DNA of 64,000 nucleotides, taken from Strongylocentrotus droebachiensis (taxonomy: Eukaryota; Echinodermata; Echinoidea; Camarodonta; Strongylocentrotidae). Made by a program: the position numbers and the translations under genes. The notes below the pieces were generated by a model. The model saw only the letters and a program-made list of their open reading frames with translations. It made no database searches and was not told where the DNA came from. Positions within the stretch are counted from its first letter, which is position 1. Each line of letters begins with the position of its first letter. Shown here one piece after another: positions 53,401 to 63,197 of this stretch. The DNA is taken from NCBI GenBank assembly GCA_035222895.1, contig JAVYIG010007482.1, positions 37,535-101,534 of the forward strand, given 5' to 3'.

Positions 53401-56400
53401 AAATATACCATGCCTTCTATTCGAATTACTGGTTAAACTATGGGCCTCGGTGACTTTGGAGTCACCTCTTGCGCATAGTTTTAACCAGAACCTCTCAAGG
53501 CAGTGCATGTATATTTGTATATTATTATCTGCCAATCTTACTATAAATGAGAATATTATTAATTAGAGAATACATCATATGGTCAACATTCCAAGAGAAG
53601 ATTACACCTTTTTTTTAAAGTAGGTCAGGGATCAATTTACCAGGAAAGACAATGCAATCTCTCCTTGAGAGTAGATAATGTAATCAACTTCCATAAACGA
53701 GAATGCAGTCAATTTGAGAGTAGAAACAGAAGCGTAATCAATTTCCAGCAAAGATAATACAATCACTTTGAGAGTAAATTAATAGTGCAATCCCCTATTA
53801 GGAAAGAGAATGCAATCACTTTGAGAGTAAATGGTGTAATCAACTTCCGAGAAAAAGAATGCAATCACTTTGAGAGTCTGTAATCAACTTCCTGATAATA
53901 AAATACATTCACTTTGAGAGCATTTAGGGTTACAACTAAACTCTTGTCCTTTACCACATAATTATTGCCCTTTTGACTCTGAATTCACCATGCTATGGGG
54001 AGGGTGTCATGTGATAAAATTATCAATGAAGGGAATGCAGTCATCCAGAAAGTCATATGATCAACTTACATGTAGCAGGGAAGTCATGTGATCAAATTTA
54101 AGGGAAGTCATATGTGATCAACTTACCAGGGAAGTCATGTGATTATATTTAAGGGAAGTCATATGTGATCAACTTACCAAGGAAGTCATGTAATCATCTT
54201 ACCAGTGAAGTCATGTGATCATATTTAAGGGAAGTCATATGTGATCATCTTACCAGTGAAGTCATGTGATCAAATTTAAGGGAAGTCATATGTGATCAAC
54301 TTACCAAGGAAGTCATGTAATCATCTTACCAGTGAAGTCATGTGATCATATTTAAGGGAAGTCATATGTGATCATCTTACCAGTGAAGTCATGTGATCAA
54401 ATTTAAGGGAAGTCATATGTGATCATCTTACCTGGGAAGTCATGTGATCATATTTAAGGGAAGTCATATGTGATCAACTTACCATGGAAGTCATGTGATT
54501 AACTAACTAGGGAGTAATGTGATCAATTTACCATGGAAGTCATGTGATCAACTTACCACGAAAGTCATGTGAGCAACTTACCAGGGAAGTCATGTGATCA
54601 ACTTACCAGAGAAGTAATTACGTGATCAAGTTACCATATGGAAGTCATGTGATCAACTTACCATATGGAAGTCATGTGATAAACTTACCATGGAAATCAT
54701 GTGATCAACTTACCAGGGAAGTCATGTGATCAAATTATCAGAGAAGTCATGTGATCAACTTACCATGGAAGTCATGTGATTTACTAACTAGGGAATCATG
54801 TGATCAATTTACCAGAGAAGAGAATAAAATACTTTTGAAAGCACATCATTATCATGTGATCAACTTACCTGGGAAAAGAATACGTGCAATCATTCCTGGC
54901 ATCACAATAAAGAAGATTGGTGTGATTTTAAGCAAGCCACCAAACAGTGTCCCTCCTTGGCCATGCGACAGGTTCTTAGCTGCGAGAGCTCTCTGTACCA
55001 TCACCTAGATAACAGTCACAATGAAGACAAATTTGGTCAAATCCAAATCAGCATCTGACACTTCCCTTTGAAAATGGTGTGAAATATGTCACGTGTAACA
55101 TCAATCAAACTCTGATTTACAATTGAGAAATAATTGGACTGAAAATATGTTCATTAGTTATAGGACGTCGTTTGCTTACGCAGGCTTGGTCCCTAATGTG
55201 ACGTTATCAAAACTTGATTATGTTACTTATAATGTTAAGTTAGTCATTTTAGTAGTTATAAGATTTGTGTATTCTCTATGTTGATTTCTTTTAGTGATTA
55301 TATTTCTCAAATTGTCATTCATGCTTGTACAGCGCATAGAGAAATAGACCGTTTATTATGGGCTTTATAAATATTGTATTATTATTGTTATGATTTCTCT
55401 TTCTCTCTTTCACATAATATATTTCTGTATCAGGACAATTACCCCCCATAAGAACAACCAAGGACAACCACCCCGAGGACATTTACCCCCCCCCCCCATC
55501 CCTAAACAATTACACCCTAGGACAATACTAGGACAATAACCCCCCTCCCCCTGTTCATTAAAAGGGGAAGTCTACTACCCTGATAATAAGTTGGTTTTTA
55601 AAGCATAATTTTCTTTCGAGGAGTAATTTTCCTCAGGGGTAATTGTCTTAGGGGGTAATTGTCCTGGGGGGTGGATGGTTGTCCTCGAGGGGTATTTCCT
55701 GGAGTGATTTCCTTAGGGGCTAATTGTCCTGCTGATAATTGGCCGGGGGAGGGTGGGGGTGATTGTCCAGAGGAAATTGCCCTAGAACCATATATTTCCC
55801 ACATCCCTCTCAAGTGCCAAATGTGACACGTACCCCCTGTATTCACTCCCAACCGATATGCCATTATTAGACAAACGTTATTATCATGTGCATACACAAT
55901 GCTCAATAATTTTTTTTTAATGGATCTACTAATGGTCTCAAGTAAAAACATAATTGGGGGAAATAACAAGCTTAACCTACATTTATGATGAAGGTCAGAT
56001 TGTGCATTAACTGCAAAATCAACATGATAGCCTGTCACCTGATTAAACATGTTTGACAGTTTTCAGTCTGCTGTGAAAAATGATACATGAATTTGAACAC
56101 ATTGAACCCGCCAGAATAAAAATAAAACAGACCTGATCAGTAGCCAAGTACCAGAGAGAAGCTGCGGACTGTCCAAAGACGAACCCAGGCCATGGAAGGT
56201 CCGAGGTTACGGGGTCACGGAAGAGATGAAAGTAATCATCTCTAGGGAGACCGCAAGAATTGTTTGACATGATGGTATCATTGGCGATGGCTTGGGCATA
56301 CAGGGGTTCAAGATTCTGGTAACCACCGATTGCCTGAAAACCTTGAGAGAAATAATAGTGTCAATACACAGTTAACAACTAAAGTATACATGTATACCCA

Positions 56401-58674
56401 TAATATTTAAGGTAGTATATAGTCAAACCTGTCTATTAAGGCCACCTACAGGAATTAAACACAAACGGTGGCCTCTGTAGACAGGTGGCCTTTCTAGACA
56501 GCTTCAACACACATTTCCTTCTAGAGGGAGACAATACAGGTGACCATTATAGACCGGTTGCTTTTATAGAGAGGTGGCCACTAAGATATGTATGACTGAA
56601 CTTGATTCTAATATTTTCAATAAAGATCAAGTATCTCTATCAAAATCGACCAGAGTAACAGAATTTACTCCAAATACAAAGCCCAAAGGTCTCTATTAAA
56701 AGCACCATCCTGCAGAGATCTGTACTTACTCTCAATACAAAGCCAGAGTGCCCCTGTCAACATGACCATAGCCTGTAAAGTATCTGTAAAGATGACAGCA
56801 GCCAGTCCCCCTGTCACTGTATAAACTGATGTAATAGCAAGTAGAGAGAAGATGGCCACATAGAGGTTCCATCCAAGGGCTTGCTGGATGAACAAAGCTC
56901 CAGAGTACAGATCAACCTAAAGACACAAGAATAACACATCACACCAAGTCAAGTCTCTCACACAGTCCAATATCCAGACATACATATGTGCTAAAACCTG
57001 CTACTGTGGTAGATTTGTTCAAACTGTCAAAGGAGGAGTCCATCCTAATATCAAATTGTTTTTGAAAGAAGCAGACAAATTAGAGAAACAGGTCAGTGAA
57101 AGTTTGAGAAAAAACAATTAAAAGTAAGAAAGTTATGAATTTTTCGAAGGTGCGATCACTCAAACACAAAATGGCAACTCAGTGACCTATATTGCGATGT
57201 CTCCTCCCAATTTGCCCTGTATTTAAACATTTACTTAAAAAAAAAAAATGTTTTACCTTAAATTTCTGACAGATAGTGTTCTTACTGATGTCTTTGTAAA
57301 GACGAAAGTGCATTAAATCTGAAAGCACAGCAATGGAAGATAGTGTTTTTACCAGTGGCGTACGCAGGATTTTGTCAAGGTTTTTTTTTTTTTAAATCGG
57401 GCCCAAAATGTCGTAACGACTCAGCCAGCCGCTGAATAAGGGGGGGGGGTAAGCGGACACGTTTTTGTTTTGTTTTGGAGTCCCAAGAAAATCGGGTAAG
57501 GTAACCTTTTTTAGGTCAGCCGTGGCATAATTTTTTTTTTAATAACAAAAAAAAAATCAAGGGGGGGGGGTTTCCCCAAAAACATACACAAAACATACAC
57601 ATAAAAAAAACTCAAGGGGGGGGGTTAACCCCAACCCCCCCCCCCCCCCCCTGCGTACGCGCCTTGTTCTTACTGATGTCTTTGTAAAGACAAAAGGGCA
57701 TTAAATCTGAAAGCACAGCAATGGAAGAAAGTGTTCTTACTGATGTCTTTGTAAAGACAAAAGGGCATTAAATCTGAAAGCACAGCAATGGAATACTGTG
57801 TTCTTACCGATATCTTGGTGAAGATGTATAAGATAAGTGAGACAACAGCAATGTACATTCTGACCCTCCTGCCTCCAAACCTCTTCTGTAGATACTCAGG
57901 CATGGTATAGATACCAGAAGCAAGGTATACTGGTAGAAAGATCCATCCCAGCACTTGAAGCAAGAAAAGGGCCTGCAACAAAATAACACATCATAACATT
58001 GATCAGGCATCTTGTGTGTAGTATTAAATCGTCGCTGTTTTCACGAAGTGACGGTAGCAAAAAAAAATTGCATTCACTTTGCGTTACGATTTTCCTCACT
58101 ACCGTCACTTCGTGAAAACAAGGACGAAATATCACACTGTTTTGGTTAACGTGTACCATTCACCTGAAAATACAATGTATTTATGGCTAGAATATATAAA
58201 ATTAACCCTTACCTGCTATTCTATAGTTCAGAAGTCAAAGGATAGCATAAAACTCTGCAAAGTGATGGGCTGATTTTTTAGTGCTGGAGGGAAATTTTGT
58301 CATAGCTCGAAGGACCTTTAACAAATATTGAATTATGAGAAATCAAAGTTTTGAACTGTGCTATCAAAGTATTTTGCTAATGTACTGTTCCATCAAGAAA
58401 CAACCTAGACCTAGCTAACTGGGGTATAAGACCTTTAGAACACAAAAACATAAAAGTTGCAATTTTTGATCTATTTTATCATACAGACTGCGTAATTGTA
58501 AGTTATGCAGTATGACTTCAGTAGATCTAGGCATTGAATTGGAAGATATACTGGAAGAAGAAGACTTACATTGAACTCAAAGGCTCCCACACCCAGGCCT
58601 GATAATGCTCCAGACCCTGCCAGTCCTATGAAGTGCTCACTCCCGATGTTACTTGCAAACAAGGAAGCTCCTAC
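47287..58674 (-). CDS. Gene B: SLC5 cotransporter paralogue, exons 3-13
   Basis: Eleven exons, equal in length and phase to exons 3-13 of gene A (1896 nt together), join to 631 residues and a TGA with no frameshift or stop. By hand count about 48 residues differ from A (roughly 92% identity), spread over all exons and mostly conservative. In A numbering it keeps Asn72, His77, Glu96, Tyr280, Lys311, Gln460 and the Ser380/Ser381 pair, but Trp281 is Leu. Exons 1 and 2 (start codon, first helix, NRG..FLAG segment) were not found up to 64000, so it is either truncated or begins outside. An ATG at 58711-58713 is in frame through the exon 3 acceptor ([13 protein letters not shown] before VGASLF), but a protein starting there would lack helix 1. 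Open frames and conserved splice sites argue against a long-dead pseudogene. Confidence 0.88.
47883..48075 (-). CDS. Gene B exon 12
   Basis: 193 nt; cytosolic loop with [10 protein letters not shown] kept. Seven differences from A, including [19 protein letters not shown] against [19 protein letters not shown]. The acceptor and the GTTAGA donor are conserved. Confidence 0.92.
48318..49602 (-). repeat. 38-bp minisatellite in intron 11 of gene B
   Basis: AAAACAGGAGTGGTCTACAA plus CCCAATGAGATGGGTT (plus-strand view), about 31 copies with sub-blocks repeated as larger units near 48640-48960. It is homologous to 33579-34345 but almost twice as long. Confidence 0.92.
49603..49868 (-). CDS. Gene B exon 11
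   Basis: 266 nt; acceptor TTCCGCAG, donor [18 protein letters not shown] and TKPIPKKY are identical to A. The extracellular loop reads [18 protein letters not shown] where A has [18 protein letters not shown]. Confidence 0.93.
50270..50410 (+). repeat. Single unit of the 95-bp dispersed repeat
   Basis: CTTTATCAATGACAAGTTAC, AATAACTGTTATAAGCTACT and TAGATTGGCTGAGAGC match the arrays beyond both 3' ends. Here it is a lone copy in intron 10 of gene B, so the unit also exists as a dispersed element. Confidence 0.7.
50630..51195. mobile_element. Old miniature element with TTCTTCA.AATC termini (B)
   Basis: TTTCTTCATAATCGGTGGAA and TTACCTGTTTTGG at the left pair with AACGGGTCATTTTTCCACCG and ATTGTGAAGAAAG at the right. 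It is the homologue of 32435-32755 and longer inside. Confidence 0.65.
51252..51376 (-). CDS. Gene B exon 10
   Basis: 125 nt; acceptor TTTCCAG, donor GTCAGT. It keeps [10 protein letters not shown] with the sugar-site Gln. Three changes from A, including MSGE to MRGE. Confidence 0.93.
52275..52470 (-). CDS. Gene B exon 9
   Basis: 196 nt; donor GTAAAT as in [16 protein letters not shown] is identical to A; seven changes lie in the following loop (for example [16 protein letters not shown]). Confidence 0.93.
52872..52973 (-). CDS. Gene B exon 8
   Basis: 102 nt; acceptor TCTCTAG and the weak donor GTTTGT are both conserved. It encodes [19 protein letters not shown], with all Cys residues of A kept. 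Confidence 0.93.
53060..53485. repeat. T-rich inverted repeat and small hairpin in intron 7 of B
   Basis: ATATCCTGCATCAAAAATTT at the left pairs with AAATACATTTTTGATGCAGGATAT-type sequence at the right, around a T-rich centre. Just after it, GGTTAAACTATGGGCCTCGG pairs with CGCATAGTTTTAACC (53432-53487). Confidence 0.6.
53590..54868 (-). repeat. Donor-like minisatellite in intron 7 of gene B
   Basis: On the coding strand units read CACATGACTTCCCTGGTAAG plus TTGAT. The real exon 7 donor context GGTAAGTTGATCACATGA is shared base for base with typical units. The far part (53590-53950) is an older, looser array with GCAATCACTTTGAGAG on the plus strand. Confidence 0.88.
54869..55004 (-). CDS. Gene B exon 7
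   Basis: 136 nt; acceptor TATCTAG, donor GTAAGT. It encodes [14 protein letters not shown] and [16 protein letters not shown], with the Lys of the sugar site. Six of 45 residues differ from A, one of the highest fractions among the exons. Confidence 0.93.
56133..56341 (-). CDS. Gene B exon 6
   Basis: 209 nt; acceptor CTCTCAAG and donor GTCTGT as in A. The first 24 codons are identical to A. It then reads [15 protein letters not shown], where A and SGLT1 have Trp in place of the Leu. Confidence 0.93.
56425..56600 (-). repeat. GGCCACCT dispersed repeat (intron 5 of B)
   Basis: Plus-strand blocks AAGGCCACCTACAGG, TTTCCTTCTAGAGG, GGTGACCATTATAGACCGGT and AGAGAGGTGGCCACT are the reverse of 15098-15255. 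Confidence 0.7.
56730..56916 (-). CDS. Gene B exon 5
   Basis: 187 nt; acceptor GTCTTTAG, donor GTAAGT. It encodes [17 protein letters not shown] and [18 protein letters not shown]. Four changes from A, including CIES for CIKS. Confidence 0.93.
57286..57318 (-). repeat. 33-nt pseudo-exon, gene B copy 1
   Basis: Its 3' side is the donor-like GTAAGAAC. It begins ACTTAATG-type sequence in the same place as the other copies' ATTTAATG. It is separated from copies 2 and 3 by the hAT-like element at 57353. Confidence 0.6.
57353..57665. mobile_element. hAT-like element inserted among the pseudo-exons
   Basis: A 313-bp element with CAGTGGCGTACGCAGG at the left and CCTGCGTACGCGCC near the right. The flanks GTTTTTAC (57345-57352) and GTTCTTAC (57666-57673) form an 8-bp duplication with one change. 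The target is the donor of a junction-derived unit (GTAAGAAC on the minus strand). The interior has G, C and A runs and no gene. Confidence 0.78.
57674..57807 (-). repeat. Junction-derived repeats with 33-nt pseudo-exons, gene B copies 2 and 3
   Basis: Pseudo-exons 57674-57706 and 57741-57773 each read ATTTAATGCCCTTTTGTC and following on the minus strand, between GCTTTCAG and GTAAGAAC. They follow directly after the true exon 4 donor at 57807. Confidence 0.82.
57808..57972 (-). CDS. Gene B exon 4
   Basis: 165 nt; acceptor TTGTTGCAG, donor GTAAGAAC. It encodes [15 protein letters not shown] and [10 protein letters not shown]; three changes from A. Only a single copy of the exon end, unlike gene A. 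Confidence 0.93.
58028..58128. mobile_element. Hairpin in intron 3 of gene B
   Basis: TCGTCGCTGTTTTCACGAAG plus TGACGGTAG pairs with CTACCGTCACTTCGTGAAAA plus CAAGGACGA. The arms are about 28 nt around a 45-nt loop. Not seen in gene A. Confidence 0.75.
58570..58674 (-). CDS. Gene B exon 3
   Basis: 105 nt; acceptor GGGTACAG, donor GTAAGT. It encodes [19 protein letters not shown] and ends GAFEFN; the Asn, His and Glu of the sugar site are kept. It is the most upstream exon of gene B found here. Confidence 0.93.
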
Positions 58675-58710
58675 CTGTACCCAAAAAATAAAGAGAATAC
58701 ATAAATACTC

Positions 58711-58769
58711 CACCTGACTCTGTTAGTCATATAAAGTGCTCACTATCGATGTTACTTGCAAACAAGGAA
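58711..58769 (-). pseudogene. Duplicated fragment of exon 3, gene B
   Basis: The segment AAAGTGCTCACTATCGATGT plus TACTTGCAAACAAGGAA repeats the first half of exon 3 (58611-58667) about 100 bp upstream of it. It carries substitutions, and read in the exon frame it would include a stop after the His-Phe-Ile equivalent. It is a broken partial copy. Confidence 0.7.
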
Positions 58770-59760
58770 TGTCACTTGATATGACTTCAAATTTGATTCA
58801 ATCTTCATGAAAATATATAGTAAGGTAGCTCAGCAAAATTTAGTGTCATGCAAAGAGACAAAGCAAATAAGATAATAGTTAGTAAAGTGTGTTAATTACA
58901 AGTTTTTTTTGGACATATTCTGGTATCTGAATAAAATTCTAGCTAACGTAAGCCGAACGAGCTGCTTCTACATGAATCGCTGTGTGATAAAACTATGATT
59001 TTCAACAATTGTACTGATTGCATTCCGGAAGCGTCTTTTAATGCCACTACATTTTGCTGAACTACCTAAGAGCAGATCCTTTGGATCGTACTGAATTTTA
59101 CAATATTACTGATGATTGATCGTTACATTTTCATATGGAAATCAAACATTAGAAGGGCTTCACACGCTTATTAGGGACAAGGTTCAGCTTTGGTTTGGCA
59201 CTTTGGCTGGGAAGGTAAAAAGCTGGGGCTGGAGCAATCATTCTATTTTATTTGCAGTTATACTCATCCATCCGAAATGTCTTACAACATACATTGTAGG
59301 TACCAAAAATGGGCTTTCAAAAGGTCTACCAATCAAGAATTCTCTTAGGACTGTATTCAAAATCTATTAAAGATACTAATGTTAAGATACACGTATGTGC
59401 CTGCACATTCTACAAATAGGCCCTCAAGTGAGATCAGAAGTCAAAATAGCCCGGCCGAGGCTAAGGAGAACGGTGGGAACCAGAGATAGTTAAGATTTCG
59501 AGGATAGTCCAGGATTTCGAGTGAGAACAGCGTGGATTTTCTTAGCCTGGGTAAGGTAATGTCAATAGTAGGGAGCCAAGAAAACCGAGTGTGAAAAGGT
59601 GGGAAAATAGTATAGGGCGAAGGATAGTACAGTGCTACGAAAACCGAGTGTGAAAAGCATATAACTAAAACAGCTGAAGACAGAAAGTGATGGAGAACCT
59701 GTGTCTCAAGGGCAATGTCATTGCCGCCCTCACAGCCCCAAGCTCTGGCTCATAGATAGA
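58770..59760 (-). other. Intron 2 remnant of gene B, homologous to 8.9-10.45 kb of gene A
   Basis: Matching landmarks in reverse order include AAACATTAGAAGGGCTTCAC, CAGCTGAAGACAGAAAGTGA and GGAGAACCTGTGTCTCAAGG. The hAT-like insert present in A (9735-9910) is absent. Homology fades near 59760, about 470 bp short of where exon 2 would be expected from the A layout. Confidence 0.7.
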
Positions 59761-60920
59761 TACATGTAGATCTATAACAAAGGCATTGGTAAAGGCATAA
59801 ATCACAGTCCAACAAATGAACATTTTCTGTATAGTATTCTTGATATTTTATTGGCATCTGTGATCACTTCTTAATGAACTAAAAAAACACTTGGGGTTCA
59901 TGCCCTGTTTTGGTTCGATTGCACTCATGGAAGTGGTTTCTTTTCCGACCTTATATAGTCATATCCTACAGGATGTTCGCATTGTTATTGTTAAACCAGA
60001 GATCATAAGAGAAATAAACCTATAACTTCACATTAACGTAAATAACAAGAAAAGCTGTTTTCATTGTACAGAAAAAGAACAAAACGTTTGAACTCTAATA
60101 TAGGCAGAAATTAGTCAGGCTAGAGAATGCCAATTCGGACTGTCCATGTTTTGTCGAGAAAGAGGTAACATTTTCTTTCTGAGACAGGATTGCCTCTTTA
60201 TCAAGTTATCTTCTGCCCAGCTCAGAGGTTGATTGCAACATTTTCACACATCCACACATCTCTGTTGTTGCCATCCTAGTACACTTTTGCAGTGTCATTC
60301 CACTCCCTTGCAAGTTGGTTCTTGGTCTGGTACCTTATACTTTTTCTTCCAATAAATCTTTCAAGAGACTTGGATGTCTTAATGTGGCCAAAGTATTTCA
60401 CTTTTCTTTCTTTAACCATTCCTGTGGGATATTTTGTTTAAGCCCTGCCATATGCAGTATTCCTCTCTAGGTATATATCGATATAGATATAGATATCTTT
60501 CCATGATATTCTCATCAATTATTGTCCTGTATACACCCGATTTTCAAATGATGTGATATACATGTAGGATTGTAGTCTACTTATTCAGTCACATGATTAC
60601 ATAAGTAAAACAAAAGCACTGAGACATTAGTCTCACTTCGTTTGTTTAAAGAGACTTTACTACACCACGCTTTAAACAAAGTGTCAGGATTAACTGTTAA
60701 TAGTGGAATACACATTCATTAAGTTTCATTATGCTATGTCCTTTTTCCCCATTTTTTCTTTTATTAATAATAATAATAATGTTGTGTGGTGGGTTGGAAC
60801 GAGATACCCGGGAAGGACCATGTTAGGGAGCTCATGGACACCAGATCTTTGCTTCCTGTCTTTATTGAAGTTTGCTTACATGTATGAACGACCCCAAAGT
60901 CAAAAGCCTACTGGTGATCA
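59761..60920. other. Region beyond the inverted homology, mostly unidentified
   Basis: No trace of exons 1 or 2 of gene B: the minus strand lacks anything like NRG..GYFLAGG. Apart from the retroelement fragment at 60290-60440, a TATCGATATAGATA patch near 60475 and AAT repeats at 60765-60780, I see nothing to name. Confidence 0.5.
60290..60440 (-). mobile_element. Retrotransposon RT C-terminal fragment
   Basis: On the minus strand it reads VKYFGHIKTSKSLERFIGRK, then a short basic stretch, LAREWNDTAKVY and a stop. This resembles the YFGHI..R..LE...GK segment of non-LTR reverse transcriptases also seen at 32090-32200, but of another family. Confidence 0.6.
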
Positions 60921-60924
60921 GCAA

Positions 60925-61886
60925 ACAATGACACGTCCAGAATCCGCAGGAAACCAGGACATCTTGACGTCTGACACAGGTCAAGATGTCCAGAACACGC
61001 AGGAAATCAGGACATCTTGACGTCTGACACAGGTCAAGATGTCCAGAACCCGCAGGAAACCAGGACATATTGACGTCTGACACATGTCAAGATGTCCAGA
61101 ACCCTTAGGAAACCAGGACATCTTGACGTCTGACACAGGTCAAGATGTCCAGAACCCGCAGGAAATCAGGACATCTTGACGTCTGACACAGGTCAAGATG
61201 TCCAGAACCCGCAGGAAACCAGGACATATTGACGTCTGACACAGGTCAAGATGTCCAGAACCCGCAGGAAACCAGGACATCTTGACGCCTGACACAGGTC
61301 AAGATGTCCAGAACCCGCAGGAAACTAGGACATCTTGACGCCTGACACAGGTCAAGATGTCCAGAACCCGCAGGAAACTAGGACATCTTGACGTCTGACA
61401 CAGGTCAAGATGTCCAGAACCCGCAGGAAACCAGGACATCTTGACATCTGACACAGGTCAAGATGTCCAGAACCCGCAGGAAATCAGGATATCTTGACGT
61501 CTGACACAGGTCAAGATGTCCAGAACCCACAGGAAACCAGGATATCTTGACGCCTGACACAGGTCAAGATGTCCAGAACCCGCAGGAAACCAGGATATCT
61601 TGACGTCTGACACAGGTCAAGACGTCCAGAACCCGCAGGAAACCAGGATATCTTGACGTCTGACACAGGTCAAGATGTCCAGAACCCGCAGGAAATCAGG
61701 ATATCTTGACGCCTGACACAGGTCAAGACGTCCAGAACCTGCAGGAAACCAGGACATCTTGACGCCTGACACAGGTCAAGATGTCCAGAACCCGCAGGAA
61801 ACCATGACATCTTGACGTCTGACACAGGTCAAGATGTCCAGAACCCGAAGGAAACCAGGACATCTTGACGCCTGACACAGGTCAAG
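60925..61886. repeat. 53-bp hairpin minisatellite, first block
   Basis: The unit is 53 bp: GGACATCTTGACGTCTGACA, CAGGTCAAGATGTCC and AGAACCCGCAGGAAACCA; about 18 copies. Within every unit GGACATCTTGAC and GTCAAGATGTCC are 12-nt inverse arms around an 11-nt loop. Common variants are GACGCC for GACGTC, GATATC for GACATC, and AAATCA for AAACCA. Confidence 0.95.
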
Positions 61887-62617
61887 ATAGTTTAGATAGA
61901 TAGTTTATTGGTTTCCACAATATCTCATTTTACAAAGAGTGTAACAACATATTGAAAATGATTATTTTATACATGTACATACAATACCGGTATACACTAT
62001 TTAGAATATTGTCCATTAAGTTTAACTTAAGAGATAAAGTGGCGGAGCCTATGGAAAAGCAGAGCTTGTTGTGGAAAGGCTCCTTAAACTAAAAATGACA
62101 TAATTAACTAAAGTAAAGTTTATAAAATACAAATACACGCTAAAACAGGGAAAGGGAGATTACAGGGATACATGAACCGATACTCACAATTAACTACAAA
62201 AGACAAGGAAAGGGGAAGGGAATATATCTGCAGCTTATTGAAACAATATTACAATATAGTTTGTTCTCGATATGAGTATATTATAAACCTAGTTGGTATG
62301 GTCATACCGTTAGTTACTCATTGTAATGAACAAAATTATACAGTTTGGAGACAAGAATAGTCAGGAATCAGGAATGACAATATGTATTCAAATAATAACT
62401 TTTCAATTTTCTTCTGAATACATGTACACTTACAGACCTTTTAATCACCGAATCGAGAGAATTCCAAAACTTAGGACCTGTATATATTAAGGTGTTTTGA
62501 GCAAAGCTTGTTCTCGTTCTAGGAAGGTGATAGGAAAACGCCTGTCGGGTAGAATATTCGTAGACTTGATTTATTTTCTTAAACAAATAAGATAGTGCCT
62601 GGGGCAGTTCGTTGTTA
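61887..62617 (-). mobile_element. 5'-truncated non-LTR retrotransposon inside the minisatellite, copy 1
   Basis: On the minus strand the frame from 62617 encodes SYLFKKINQVYEYSTRQAFS, then GPKFWNSLDSVIKRS and VFRRKLKSYYLNTYCHS with a stop at 62370-62368: the C-terminus of a LINE reverse transcriptase. The 3' UTR runs to a TAAACTATCTATCTAAACTA tail. The 5' end is cut directly into a minisatellite unit. Confidence 0.88.
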
Positions 62618-63197
62618 TCCAGAACCCGCAGGAAACCAGGGCATCTTGACGCCTGACACAGGTCTAGATGTCCAGAACCCGCAGGAAACCAGGACATCTT
62701 GACGTCTGACACAGGTCAAGATGTCCAGAACCCGCAGGAAACCAGGACATCTTGACGTCTGACACAGGTCAAGATGTCCAGAACCCGCAGGAAACCAGGA
62801 CATATTGACGTCTGACACAGGTCAAGATGTCCAGAACCCGCAGGAAATCAGGACATCTTGACGTCTGACACAGGTCAAGATGTCCAGAACCCGCAGGAAA
62901 TCAGGACATCTTGATGTCTGACACAGGTCAAGATGTCCAGAACTCGCAGGAAACCAGGACATCTTGACGTCTGACACAGGTCAAGATGTCCAGAACCCGC
63001 AGGAAATCAGGATATCTTGACGCCTGACACAGGTCAAGACGTCCAGAACCTGCAGGAAACCAGGACATCTTGACGCCTGACACAGGTCAAGATGTCCAGA
63101 ACCCGCAGGAAACCATGACATCTTGACGTCTGACACAGGTCAAGATGTCCAGAACCCGAAGGAAACCAGGACATCTTGACGCCTGACACAGGTCAAG
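62618..63197. repeat. 53-bp hairpin minisatellite, second block
   Basis: About eleven more units continue after the retroelement. The last units repeat the exact variant order seen at 61680-61886, including the CCATGACATC and CCCGAAGG variants. Confidence 0.93.

Noticed and set aside
47287..58674. Gene B as the second allele of gene A or a mis-joined haplotype
   Set aside because: About 7-8% amino-acid difference, different intron insertions and an inverted arrangement with shared spacer repeats fit a paralogue better, though long reads would be needed to exclude an assembly error.
60925..63197. Regular repeats resembling a CRISPR array
   Set aside because: The 53-bp units follow one another without unique spacers, the genome is animal, and there are no cas genes.
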